DNA from: Ktedonobacteraceae bacterium
GTDB lineage: Bacteria > Chloroflexota > Ktedonobacteria > Ktedonobacterales > Ktedonobacteraceae
Assembly: GCA_035653615.1 (NCBI GenBank)
Contig: DASRBN010000013.1
Location: forward strand, 1-64,000
Reading direction: 5' to 3'
Length of the DNA: 64,000 nucleotides
In this document: one piece after another, positions 17,536 through 26,230 of the stretch
Layout: each line of letters opens with the position of its first letter
How positions within the stretch are numbered: the first letter of the stretch is position 1
The notes under the pieces: generated by a model
What the model was told of the DNA's origin: nothing
Databases searched by the model: none
What the model saw: only the letters and a program-made list of their open reading frames with translations
Program-made: the position numbers and the translations under genes

Positions 17536-19371
17536 TTACTGTCCCGTCTCCAATTGCAATATCTCACTGAAATTGGGAGAACCCCAGCCGGTTGCATAGT
17601 CCCAGCCACGAGTAGCGGGATAGAACAGATTGTTGCCGCTTGTGATATCTGTATAGGGATGCAAGTTGCCGGAATGGTTGGCAAGTGAGTAGAAGGTGGG
17701 TACGCCTCCTAGCAGAGTCTTGCCCTGCTGCTGCAATCCCTGGTCGACGAGTAATGCTCCGGCTGCCCAGATGGGTGCAGCTGCGCTTGTACCACCGACG
17801 CGAAACAGGAGTCCCATATAAAAGATGTCGATATTGGGATAAGCTGCTGCCGCGACGTCGGGCACCTGGCGCAGGCCATTGGGAGCGAAAACAGGCTGGG
17901 CATTGAAGGTGAAGACGAGAGAACTGGCACCATTATAGTGATTGGTCGTTCCTGGACCAAGCTGCCAGGAAGGACGCTTAAAATCGCTATTCTGGCTTAC
18001 GCCACCACCGCTGCCCCATTCGTTCTGGCAGAGAGGCGCACCGTCGTTATCGCTCCATACATCCTCGCCGGTACGTACATCGCTATTGTTTACCTGGAGA
18101 TGCGTGCCACCAACCGCAATAGCGTAGGGGGCGCTGGCAGGGAACGAGACCATCGCAACATGGGAAACCCGGTATGAGAACGCGCCGCAGTCACCGCTAC
18201 TGATAAAGACCGAGATGCCCTCCGCCGCCAGGTTGCGCAGGCTTCTATTGACCGCATCCTGCTCGCTGGAACTGAAGGTATCCTCTCCGGCACCATAGCT
18301 CACGCTCAGCACCTGTACCCTGTGATCGGTAGCGACGCGGTTGAACACATCGACCAGCGCCTGTGCAAACGAGGTATTGCTCAAACTGGCCTGATAATCG
18401 AGGATCTGTGCCTGCGGTGCAAGACCCGCGATTAGCTCAAGGTCCAGCGCCGCCTCGCCCTGACCAGGACCGGGGGCTATATGGCCATCCACGTCGATAT
18501 TCTGGATATTGGGTGCTTTTATGCCAACACACGCGGCATAATCGGCGATATCTTTAGGATCGTATGGCTCGTCGAATTCGGCAACCCCGATAGTCATACC
18601 CTGACCCTGGAAACCCTGTTTGTAAAGCTGATTGATTTGATAGGCGGCCGCCAGCTTATCGCGTGTCAGCGTCGAATTTGCTCCATATTTGCTACAGCTG
18701 GCTCCTGATGCGGAAGTGCTGGCCACAGAGCTGAATGGCGGTTTGAAAGCAGGTAAAGCGAAGTTATCGAGTCCAACCACGGACTGAACAAGCGAGGCAA
18801 TCTGGCCGCTGAGCGTTGGCACACCCTGCTGCATAAAGAACTGGTGGCCCAGTATATTGAACGAGCTGAGTTGAATATTCAAGCTGCGTTCGATGCTGGC
18901 AACGGTCGCCTGCACCTTGACACCGGAACGCAAGGCATCGGTCGAGATGATGGTGTAGCCATGTTGTACCAGCCAATCTTGCACAACTTTTAACTGGCTA
19001 TCAGAAAGGGCATAGCGTTGCACAATCTGGTCGGGCGTAAGAAACTGGTGATAAGTAGGTGAGCCAGGAGTATATATTTGCGCGAGATCATGTTCATAAG
19101 CAGTATCATTATAGTCGAGATTGAACGTGAGCGATTTGATTTCATTTTGCGGCAACGGCTGGCCTGCCGGAAGCTTATCGATGGTCGGTGGTTGATTGGC
19201 AACAGTGCGCGGATGAGACTGAGTGGGAGTAGGCGTGATGGCCTTCGTGGTAGTCGCAATGCTGGGCGAACTACCCGGTGAGGAACAGGCACTGACAAGC
19301 ATCGCAATCAGTGCCACCCCAAGCACCAGTTGCCAGAAGAGCAGGCCATTTTTTCTACAAACTTGTTTCAC
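17536..19371 (-). CDS. S53 (sedolisin/kumamolisin) serine-carboxyl protease, lipoprotein with pro-domain
   Basis: A 611-residue secreted acid protease of the sedolisin family. It starts with a lipoprotein signal, IAMLVSAC, the lipobox Cys at about residue 29, then a Pro/Thr linker, a Pro-kumamolisin domain (about 75-215) and the catalytic domain. The catalytic set is Glu306 and Asp310 (GEAALDLEL), Asp394 (FISSGDCG) and Ser529 (GGTSAAAP). A late GNNLFYPATRGWDYATGWGSP segment matches the calcium site. I prefer the GTG at 19371, six bases after GGAGG, over the ATG at 19389, which has no site. It would act at the outer membrane face at acidic pH. Confidence 0.93.
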   Translation of the reverse strand: MKQVCRKNGLLFWQLVLGVALIAMLVSACSSPGSSPSIATTTKAITPTPTQSHPRTVANQPPTIDKLPAGQPLPQNEIKSLTFNLDYNDTAYEHDLAQIYTPGSPTYHQFLTPDQIVQRYALSDSQLKVVQDWLVQHGYTIISTDALRSGVKVQATVASIERSLNIQLSSFNILGHQFFMQQGVPTLSGQIASLVQSVVGLDNFALPAFKPPFSSVASTSASGASCSKYGANSTLTRDKLAAAYQINQLYKQGFQGQGMTIGVAEFDEPYDPKDIADYAACVGIKAPNIQNIDVDGHIAPGPGQGEAALDLELIAGLAPQAQILDYQASLSNTSFAQALVDVFNRVATDHRVQVLSVSYGAGEDTFSSSEQDAVNRSLRNLAAEGISVFISSGDCGAFSYRVSHVAMVSFPASAPYAIAVGGTHLQVNNSDVRTGEDVWSDNDGAPLCQNEWGSGGGVSQNSDFKRPSWQLGPGTTNHYNGASSLVFTFNAQPVFAPNGLRQVPDVAAAAYPNIDIFYMGLLFRVGGTSAAAPIWAAGALLVDQGLQQQGKTLLGGVPTFYSLANHSGNLHPYTDITSGNNLFYPATRGWDYATGWGSPNFSEILQLETGQ

Positions 19372-19389
19372 ACGATACCTCCAGGGCAT

Positions 19390-19600
19390 AGGAATGCAGG
19401 TTTATTCTCATACAAATGTAGTATGCGACTGGATGTGATAGACCCAGCAATTGCAGTATACTTTGTTCCACAACGAAAGGCAATGGAAAGGATTATAGGC
19501 ATTGAGTGAATTGCGTAACAAATTGAAAAAAATTTGGCCTCACACCGCTCTCACAAGGGCTTTATAGGCAATATTGACAATGTGAAATCCGCCAAAAGGG
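19390..19600. other. Gap upstream of the protease
   Basis: No gene or convincing small ORF seen. It must hold the protease promoter. A TTGACA at about 19573 has no good -10 partner at 16-18 bases. Confidence 0.4.
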
Positions 19601-19629
19601 TAGACTTTCGTCATTTCCTGTGGTATAAT
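19601..19629 (+). promoter_or_regulatory. Promoter of candidate small RNA
   Basis: TAGACT (19601-19606) and a perfect TATAAT (19624-19629) with a 17-base spacer. Confidence 0.6.
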
Positions 19630-19635
19630 CAATCC

Positions 19636-19797
19636 ATTCAGACACAGATATCCAGGGTGTTACATAAACTGACGAGGTTAGTAGTCTAATGGGATCAGTC
19701 TTAGAGTCAGCAAAGGTGATATCGCTGAAGAAGTCAGTAATGGCTTCAGACAGGAGTAGATAGACATACTAGGGTTAGTTTGCCCTGGTTTTTTTTT
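19636..19797 (+). ncRNA. Candidate small RNA of about 160 nt
   Basis: No credible ORF lies here, but the region is framed by a promoter (TATAAT at 19624) and a strong rho-independent terminator (19768-19797). Two hairpins can form inside: TCTAA/TTAGA (19685-19705) and CTGAAG/CTTCAG (19725-19749). The layout fits a free-standing small RNA. The alternative is a terminated leader for the SWIM gene 315 bases downstream. I recognise no known RNA family. Confidence 0.5.
19768..19797 (+). terminator. Rho-independent terminator of the small RNA
   Basis: A 7-bp stem ACTAGGG/CCCTGGT with an 8-9 base loop, followed by nine T residues at 19789-19797. Confidence 0.8.
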
Positions 19798-20113
19798 ACC
19801 AATTTATCATACGTAAATCGCATAGTTGCCGGGCTCATCCATTATTCTTCATTACTCTGGCATCCAATTGTGAGACTGGCTGGAGACCCAAACAGGCAAG
19901 ACATGAGCCACCACTCGCGGGGCTTGTCAACCACAAGCGGCAGTGGATGATTATCTGACGAAAGGAGGAGAGAAGAGTCACAAGGAGCTATCGGCGCGAA
20001 CTAACGCTACGTAGGCAGAATAATGAATCATGTAGTGGCTACGTACCAGACATGCGTATAGATATGAAATGTGGTCGCGGAGTGGTTGCTAGACTTTAAG
20101 GAGAGTACCGACA
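19798..20113. other. Leader region of the SWIM-finger gene
   Basis: A 316-base stretch without a gene. It is rich in purine runs (AAAGGAGGAGAGAAG near 19960) and includes a possible ribosome-binding site without an ORF behind it. A long 5' leader for the next gene is possible; I see no known riboswitch consensus. Confidence 0.4.
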
Positions 20114-20395
20114 ATGAATTCAAGTATGATCAGTAAGATCGCGAAAGCCAAGCGTTACGCGGAAGAGCCTGAACGAATACAGTTTACTCGCTTCGAGGCG
20201 GAGTTCCGGGGCGAGAACGACGTGCATACTACAACCTATGATAACGGTGAGTGGCATTGTACTTGCCGTTTCTTCCAGGATTGGGGCGACTGCAGCCACA
20301 CGATGGCCATGCAGCGAGTTTTGGGCGTCACTATACCGGCTGCACACCGCCATGGCATCCCGACCGGTATAGGTACCGGCGCTCTTATGCACTAG
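20114..20395 (+). CDS. Small stand-alone SWIM zinc-finger protein
   Basis: A 93-residue protein. After a basic N-terminal helix (SKIAKAKRYAEEPERIQFTR) comes a beta hairpin and the CxCx(n)CxH zinc motif, WHCTCRFFQDWGDCSHTMAM, the SWIM pattern. SWIM fingers bind DNA or proteins and are usually part of larger proteins (SWI2/SNF2 helicases, transposases, recombination factors). Here the finger is nearly the whole protein, suggesting an adaptor or small DNA-binding role. AAGGAG precedes the ATG by 11 bases. It ends before a bidirectional terminator. Function unknown. Confidence 0.85.
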   Translation: MNSSMISKIAKAKRYAEEPERIQFTRFEAEFRGENDVHTTTYDNGEWHCTCRFFQDWGDCSHTMAMQRVLGVTIPAAHRHGIPTGIGTGALMH

Positions 20396-20486
20396 TAAAC
20401 AAACGAACGTCACAGACCCAGGATCGCAGATTCTTGGCTTTGCGGACGGACGGTCATGCCTCCATAAAAGCCACCCGAGCAAATAG

Positions 20487-20538
20487 AAAAGAGAAGCGCT
20501 GATCACCAAAACATTTTCATAGCGCTTCTCTTTTATTA
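20487..20538. terminator. Bidirectional terminator
   Basis: AAAAGAGAAGCGCT (20487-20500) and AGCGCTTCTCTTTT (20521-20534) form a perfect 14-bp stem with an A-run and T-run at the ends, so it can serve the SWIM gene on the plus strand and the convergent membrane-anchor gene on the minus strand. Confidence 0.88.
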
Positions 20539-20578
20539 TTCCTACTTGCCTGGCTCATCCACTCTGGGGGAAGAGGAA

Positions 20579-21115
20579 TTAGCCACCGATAGCAGGCACA
20601 AAGTGCAGGATGATTATCGCGGAGAACATGATAGCAGCCAGAATGGCGATAATTATCAGATCCTTACGGACGTAGGCATAGTTCTCGGCACTGATCAACG
20701 ATACAGTACGCTGCGTCTTTTGCGTCGTCTGACGACGCGCCGCAATACGCGCCGAAGCGCTTGGCCTGCTGGCCGGCACAGTTTCCTCTACAACCTCGCC
20801 CGGTTCATCCTCTTGCGCGGCCTTGAGAGCCGGGGCCTTCTCGACCTTTGGAGAAGATGGCTTGCTGCTTTTTGGCGAAGTTGTTGTCTCCTTCTTCTTT
20901 GGTGATACGGGAGCCGGGGCTTTTTCACGCTCACTATCTGATTCAGGCGCTTCCACCGTGGAAGTCGCTACTCCAACACTGCCCGGCTCAGCATCATCTT
21001 CATGCTCAATCTCTTCTTCTACTGATACCGGACGTACCAGTTCAATGCTCTTCTGCGTCTTCGGCTTGCGACGCTGCTGCACACTGCTTCGGGTATGTGC
21101 TGTCTTCTTAGGCAT
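20579..21115 (-). CDS. Basic/acidic low-complexity protein with C-terminal membrane anchor
   Basis: About 178 residues from the preferred ATG at 21115 (MPKKTAHTRSS), which has GGGGAG about 9 bases upstream; the frame is open for ten more codons. The body is rich in Lys, Glu, Pro and Ser and probably disordered. Near the C-terminus YAYVRKDLIIIAILAAIMFSA begins a single membrane helix that ends within about 10 residues of the stop, giving a tail-anchored layout with the charged region inside. I do not recognise a family. The size and tail loosely recall small division- or secretion-associated anchors, but that is speculation. Confidence 0.72.
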   Translation of the reverse strand: MPKKTAHTRSSVQQRRKPKTQKSIELVRPVSVEEEIEHEDDAEPGSVGVATSTVEAPESDSEREKAPAPVSPKKKETTTSPKSSKPSSPKVEKAPALKAAQEDEPGEVVEETVPASRPSASARIAARRQTTQKTQRTVSLISAENYAYVRKDLIIIAILAAIMFSAIIILHFVPAIGG

Positions 21116-21350
21116 TCGTATCATACTCCCCGCCCGGCGCACCAATAAATATGTTCGGCATTTCGGGCTTACTTCTTAGTATCTGCTGCACCTGTTACAG
21201 TTTTTAACGCACGTAAGATACAGATAATCTCGCTTCAATCCATCATAAACGTTTGCCCGGTCGAAAGTTCTACCTCTACCTGACCGGTGCAGTTTTCCTG
21301 ACGGCTACTATGATACCATAGGTCATCGTTTCTGGCAATCTATGCAAGAA

Positions 21351-21434
21351 GAGATTCTTCGCTGCACTCAGCATGACATGCCCCGGGGCATTGCGACCCC
21401 GGGGCATGTCATGCTGAGTGCAGCGAAGAATCTC
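21351..21434. repeat. Palindromic element, copy 3 (38-bp perfect stem)
   Basis: Arms 21351-21388 and 21397-21434 are perfect inverted copies around an 8-base loop. The core is ATTCTTCGCTGCACTCAGCATGACA; the inner part CATGCCCCGGGG is unique to this copy. It lies 80 bases before the cupredoxin gene. Confidence 0.9.
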
Positions 21435-21513
21435 AATCTCTCCATCCTTATCTACCGTTGGTCCTTTCTCTATACTGGACGTAGACGTTGCTGTTCTTAA
21501 GAAAGAGGGACCT

Positions 21514-22371
21514 ATGTTCAAGGCATTCTTGCGCTACTGGTTCATTGCCATACCTTTGCTCATCATTGTCATAGCCGGGCTAATCGCCGGTGATACAATC
21601 TGGGCATCTCATTTGAATAATAACAACCCCGCTCCTATCCAACCGAGGGCCCATCCAGCTACCTCTATCATTACACTTCCGCGAGGTCAGGAGCTATTCA
21701 TGCCATTCCTGCTCGTTGTCCAACTCCATGCCACCGTGACCTGGAACAACACTGATACTGTGGCACATACAGTTACTACCACAGCCCAGCAAAGCCAGTT
21801 TCTCAACCGGCAGGCATTCTCGTTTGATCTGCCACCAGGAGGGCAAGAACACTTCACCTTCAATCAGGCCGGGTTATATCACTACTACGATCCTACCAGA
21901 AGTACCTGGAACCCCAGATTGGCCCGGGTTGCCGCAAACAAAGATGTTCCCCACTTCCCGCTCGCCATGGATGGTATTATCTGGGTTGAGGGCACTATTC
22001 CCAACCTGCCTTCTGTCGCCCTCAACTTTATTCCAAAAGGGCATGATGACTTCGCCAGTGAATTTCTAGCCATCAACCGGCCCGGCGGCATCACCTGGCA
22101 TAATCTCGATGAAGACCCACATTTCGTGGGATTGGTAGCTGGTTGGTCCAGCCCGCTGAATCCCACCGACATCGGCCTGTTTCGCATTGCCGGAACAGAC
22201 GATGTTCCTGGTGGTGCATCAATCACCGTTCTCTTTAATACACCGGGGCTTTACTATTACTACTGCCGTAACCACGATCAAGTCGATCCTTTCACTCATA
22301 GGGCAAAGGCACTACCCATGGCATCGGAGTATCCTATCCCTATGGAAGGTTTTGTCCTGGTTGTAGGATGA
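21514..22371 (+). CDS. Membrane-anchored double cupredoxin-like protein
   Basis: A 285-residue protein. The ATG at 21514 has GAGGG five bases upstream and begins a signal/anchor helix (FIAIPLLIIVIAGLIAG). Two plastocyanin-like domains follow (about 50-145 and 165-285). The second keeps candidate copper ligands: His in DPHFVGL, Cys and His in YYYCRNHDQ, and a Met further on. The first has the early His (AHTVTTT) but Tyr-Tyr-Asp where Cys would be (YHYYDPT), so it probably lacks a type 1 site. Likely an extracytoplasmic electron carrier or copper-binding protein. Confidence 0.75.
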   Translation: MFKAFLRYWFIAIPLLIIVIAGLIAGDTIWASHLNNNNPAPIQPRAHPATSIITLPRGQELFMPFLLVVQLHATVTWNNTDTVAHTVTTTAQQSQFLNRQAFSFDLPPGGQEHFTFNQAGLYHYYDPTRSTWNPRLARVAANKDVPHFPLAMDGIIWVEGTIPNLPSVALNFIPKGHDDFASEFLAINRPGGITWHNLDEDPHFVGLVAGWSSPLNPTDIGLFRIAGTDDVPGGASITVLFNTPGLYYYYCRNHDQVDPFTHRAKALPMASEYPIPMEGFVLVVG

Positions 22372-22611
22372 TAGATTCACCTTTTACCACAGTCAGTGAT
22401 AAGTATGCGGCTTTTGTTCCAATTGTTCTCCTTCTATCTGAACTTTTCTATCGCACATCTCAAGAAAATAGCGGGCAAGTCGAAATTACTGGTAGATGAT
22501 TATTTACTCACTCCGGGACGGTCAGATGCTCGGCAGTTTGTTTGATGGTCAAACAGAGAGATAGCGCAAGCATGTTATCTTCCCTTACGCGAAGGTATAT
22601 GGAGAAGAGCA

Positions 22612-24897
22612 ATGATGAATAACTCTACCTGTCATCCTGCCGAGTGGCAAACGCACCTGCCCGGTCCGGCCAGCATCTCGCGCAAAAACCGGCATCCCTT
22701 GCTTGCCCTATCAATTGGCAAACGCCTGACGTTGGGTATGCTCATCCCAATCATAGCGGTTTTACTCGCGCTGGGCAGCATTGGTGTACAAACCAATCAA
22801 CTGCTCTCAAACGTTTCGATATTTAACCAGCACCTCTTGCATGCCTCGACGTCCCTCAACGAATCTGTCGCGACATTGCAGCAGACTCATACAAATATCC
22901 TGGGATATCTCAATGACGTGGGCAAACCTCAGGTGATCGTGGAGACCTTGCGTGAAGACCGGACAACAACGCTCTATTACATAGCACACTACGATACCAC
23001 CCTCAGCACCTACCTGCAACAGGATGTCCTGTACCGGTATCCTGATCTTGCCGGGCTTGTGCGAAAGGCGGGCTATAGTGCTCAGCTTGCCGAACAACGC
23101 ATACGATCCAATGAAGCCATGCAAACCTGGCAAGCGTATAAAAGCTCGCTCGAGCAAATCATAGCGGCGATCTCTGATAACAATCTGAGCAAGGCATCCA
23201 ACATCGAGAGCAGGGTGACGGAGCCAACATATGCGGGCGCAATGACTTCCCTGCTCATCCTGATTCAATTCACAGAGAATCTGGTTCCCGCGGTCCATGC
23301 TGCTACAATAGTCGAGGAGGAGCAGCTCTTGCTGGTAATGAGCCTCTCCGCGCTCAGCTTGCTGCTCGGAATCGCCATAGTGGCCTGGCTTGTCTCCAGA
23401 ACTGTGGTGCGTCGCCTGCACCGCCTCCGGGCCGTCGTGCAGGAGATCGAGCAGGGAGAATTTTCCGCGCGTATTACTGTGGATGGACGTGACGAGATCG
23501 CTCTGATCTTCCACGCCGTGAATACCATGCTGGATACAATTGTCGGCCTGCTGGAGAAGACCAGGCAGCAGCGAGACGAACTGGCGAAAGGCGAGGAACT
23601 CAAACAGCTGCATGAGGAATTGCGGCAAGAACATGAGGCGCTCAATACTGCTAATATGCGGTTAGCGGCCCTGGCAACTACCGATCCACTGACTGAGCTA
23701 CCCAATCACCGCGCGCTGCAAGGCCTGCTGGAGCAGGAGTGCGAGCGAGCCAGGCGTTATGGGCATCCGCTATCTGTATTGTTTTTTGACGGCGACCGCT
23801 TCAAACAGGTGAACGATACGTATGGACACGCTGTGGGGGATACCGTGCTGCGCGAGCTGGGAGCGCGCGCGCGGACGGTATTGCGGGCCGGGGATACTGT
23901 GGGGCGTTTTGGCGGCGAAGAATTTCTGGTTCTCCTACCCGAAACCAATGAACAGGAGGCAAAGGTCGTTGCCGAACGCTTGCGAAGCGCGGTAGCAGCT
24001 CATCCATTCGCTTCCCATGAGGTCAAGGGCGGAATCGCGGCTACGGTAAGTATAGGGCTGGCAACCTATCCCACCGATGGTCAAACCGCCAGCGAACTTC
24101 GCGAACAGGCGGATCAGGCCATGTACTGGGCCAAGCGCCTGGGACGCAATCAAGTACGTACCGCAGTTGAGGCCGCACGAGCCAATTGCAATGCTGCGCT
24201 TAAGGCCGCTACAGCCAGGGAACTGGAGCGCTCGGAACTGGTCGCGCCTGATGGACGCGACCTCATGCAGCAAATGCGCGCGGAACAATTGGGCCTGATC
24301 TATTCATTGATGGGAGTACTCGACTGGCGCCAGCCTGGCATGAGCGAACATGCCCACGAAGTCAGTGACCTGGTAGCGGGGATGGCTCGCATCCTGCAAC
24401 TTGATCAGGAACGCACCCTACGAGCAGCAACGGCCGCTTTTCTACATGACATCGGCAAGATCGCTCTACCTGATCGACTACTGCAACAGCCGCGAGAACA
24501 CTTCTCGGCTCAAGAATGGCGCCTGCTACATCAGCATGCTGAGCTTGGAGCCACGATTGTGGAGGCCAGTCCCTGGCTCAGTGACCTGGCACCGGCAATC
24601 CGGCATCACCATGAACGCTGGGATGGCTCGGGCGATCCCGACAAGTTAGCCGGTGAGGCGATTCCACTGGAAGCCCGGATGATTACGCTAGCAGAAGCGT
24701 ATCATGCCATGATTACCCAACAGCCTTATCAGGCTGCCCGGTCACCTGAAGACGCGCTGGCGGAACTGGAGCGCCAATCTGGCACACAGTTTGATCCCGC
24801 GCTCATTCCCATATTTCGAGAAGTGCTAAAGAACCGGCAAGCGCAAGTAAGTCCCATGCAACAGTCGAAACATTCCGACTTATTTCTTCCCGTCTAG
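22612..24897 (+). CDS. Membrane sensor with HAMP, GGDEF and HD-GYP-like domains (cyclic-di-GMP turnover)
   Basis: A 761-residue protein. Two membrane helices (about 38-60 and 240-263) bracket an external helical sensor of about 175 residues; then HAMP, a coiled coil, a GGDEF domain with intact GGEEF (434-438) and inhibitory RAGD site (425-428), and an HD domain with HD at 612-613. The first part should make cyclic di-GMP. The HD part has HHHERWDGSGDP (665-676), where HD-GYP proteins have GYP; Asp replaces Tyr. It may be an active or degenerate phosphodiesterase. ATG pair at 22612 follows GGAGAAGAGCA. It stands alone. Confidence 0.92.
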   Translation: MMNNSTCHPAEWQTHLPGPASISRKNRHPLLALSIGKRLTLGMLIPIIAVLLALGSIGVQTNQLLSNVSIFNQHLLHASTSLNESVATLQQTHTNILGYLNDVGKPQVIVETLREDRTTTLYYIAHYDTTLSTYLQQDVLYRYPDLAGLVRKAGYSAQLAEQRIRSNEAMQTWQAYKSSLEQIIAAISDNNLSKASNIESRVTEPTYAGAMTSLLILIQFTENLVPAVHAATIVEEEQLLLVMSLSALSLLLGIAIVAWLVSRTVVRRLHRLRAVVQEIEQGEFSARITVDGRDEIALIFHAVNTMLDTIVGLLEKTRQQRDELAKGEELKQLHEELRQEHEALNTANMRLAALATTDPLTELPNHRALQGLLEQECERARRYGHPLSVLFFDGDRFKQVNDTYGHAVGDTVLRELGARARTVLRAGDTVGRFGGEEFLVLLPETNEQEAKVVAERLRSAVAAHPFASHEVKGGIAATVSIGLATYPTDGQTASELREQADQAMYWAKRLGRNQVRTAVEAARANCNAALKAATARELERSELVAPDGRDLMQQMRAEQLGLIYSLMGVLDWRQPGMSEHAHEVSDLVAGMARILQLDQERTLRAATAAFLHDIGKIALPDRLLQQPREHFSAQEWRLLHQHAELGATIVEASPWLSDLAPAIRHHHERWDGSGDPDKLAGEAIPLEARMITLAEAYHAMITQQPYQAARSPEDALAELERQSGTQFDPALIPIFREVLKNRQAQVSPMQQSKHSDLFLPV

Positions 24898-24911
24898 TGC
24901 ATTTGCCTTAT

Positions 24912-24940
24912 TTGACAAGCTCGTGACTCTGTGTTACCCT
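24912..24940 (+). promoter_or_regulatory. Candidate promoter of the mnmA leader
   Basis: Perfect TTGACA at 24912-24917, a 17-base spacer, then TACCCT at 24935-24940 (a weak -10). It would start a leader of about 115 bases that contains the hairpin at 25006. Confidence 0.5.
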
Positions 24941-25005
24941 TTGTATGGCAAACAAGGGCACACCAGCCGGGTACATACAGATAAGCATGTAGCGAGACAT
25001 TTGGA

Positions 25006-25034
25006 GACTAGCCCCCATGGCTAGTCCTTTTTTC
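25006..25034 (+). terminator. Terminator hairpin in the mnmA leader
   Basis: GACTAGCC-cccat-GGCTAGTC followed by CTTTTTT. It lies 110 bases past the GGDEF gene and only 30 bases before the mnmA start. It could end the upstream transcript, or act as an attenuator, because a TTGACA promoter lies between the two genes and upstream of it. Confidence 0.8.
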
Positions 25035-25063
25035 TATCAGCACCGATTCCAGGGAGCAGCATC

Positions 25064-26230
25064 ATGGCAAGAATAGTCGTCGCAATGAGCGGCGGCGTGG
25101 ATAGTTCAGTAGCCGCCGCACTACTTAAGGAGCAGGGACACGAGGTCATCGGCATTATGCTTCGCCTCTGGTCCGAGCCGGGCGTCATAGAGGACGATGG
25201 CGTCGAACGAGTCGTGCAAAATAAATGCTGTTCGCTCGAGGCCGTCGATGATGCAAGACGCGTGGCGCGTAAGCTCGACATACCCTTTTACCTGGTCAAT
25301 GTAGAGCAGGAGTTCAAGGATAATGTGGTAGATTACTTCTACCAGGAATATGTTGCCGGGCGTACACCCAATCCTTGCCTGACGTGCAACCGCCATATTC
25401 GCTTCACGCTCCTGCTGAATCGCGCATTGGCGCTGGATGCCGACTACCTGGCGACAGGACACTACGTGCGCGTCGACGATCATCCCGTTACCGGCAAGCG
25501 CCGCCTGCGTCGCGCGATAGACCGTGACAAGGATCAGTCCTATGTCCTGCATGTTCTCAACCAGCAGCAGCTTGCGCATGCCTGCTTTCCACTAGGGCCA
25601 TATACGAAGCCGCAGGTGCGCGCTATGGCGGCAGAACGCGGCCTCTCAGTAGCAACCAAGGCCGAGAGCCAGGAAATCTGCTTCGTTGCTCAGAACGATT
25701 ACCGTGGCTTCATTGATCGCTACTCGGCAACCCTGCCTGAGGAACGCGAACCGGTAGGAATGCCCACCGGTACAATGGCGCGTGCCAACAGCGTTATTAC
25801 CATTCCCAGACCCGGCCCGATCTACGACCTGAGTGGAAAAACGCTGGGACGCCACCGCGGGCTGGCTTACTATACCATTGGACAGCGCAAGGGACTCGGA
25901 ATTACCTCATCGGAACCTTTGCACGTTATAAAGATTGACGCCGATCAGAACGCGCTGGTGGTCGGACCGGCAGAAGCCCTGCTGAAGGATAGCTGTACCG
26001 TTGGTAAGATGCACTATATCAGCGGTGAAACGCCAACCGGGCCATTTCAGGCATTCGTGCGCATACGCTACAAGGCGCCCGAACAAGAAGCGCTGGTCAC
26101 GCCCCTGGAGGGAAATCGTGCCCTGGTAACTTTTACACGCCCACAGCGTGCCATCACTCCTGGACAGGCAGCCGTTTTCTATGGCGGCGAGGATGGTGAT
26201 GAGGTGTTGTGCGGAGGATTGATTGAATGA
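25064..26230 (+). CDS. mnmA: tRNA-specific 2-thiouridylase MnmA
   Basis: A 388-residue enzyme that adds sulfur to U34 of tRNA-Glu, -Gln and -Lys. The PP-loop motif SGGVDSS is at 9-15; the catalytic pair is Cys105 (NPCLTCN) and Cys206 (SQEICFV), both intact; [15 protein letters not shown] precedes the C-terminal beta barrel. Length is normal. AGGGAG lies upstream of the ATG. Its stop overlaps the lepA start (ATGA), so they are coupled. The leader holds a terminator-like hairpin. The substrate tRNA-Glu(UUC) is encoded at 45232. Confidence 0.96.
   Translation: MARIVVAMSGGVDSSVAAALLKEQGHEVIGIMLRLWSEPGVIEDDGVERVVQNKCCSLEAVDDARRVARKLDIPFYLVNVEQEFKDNVVDYFYQEYVAGRTPNPCLTCNRHIRFTLLLNRALALDADYLATGHYVRVDDHPVTGKRRLRRAIDRDKDQSYVLHVLNQQQLAHACFPLGPYTKPQVRAMAAERGLSVATKAESQEICFVAQNDYRGFIDRYSATLPEEREPVGMPTGTMARANSVITIPRPGPIYDLSGKTLGRHRGLAYYTIGQRKGLGITSSEPLHVIKIDADQNALVVGPAEALLKDSCTVGKMHYISGETPTGPFQAFVRIRYKAPEQEALVTPLEGNRALVTFTRPQRAITPGQAAVFYGGEDGDEVLCGGLIE

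Noticed and set aside
22372-22611. A cyclic-di-GMP riboswitch before the GGDEF gene
   Set aside because: I looked for a GEMM-like core and did not find one.
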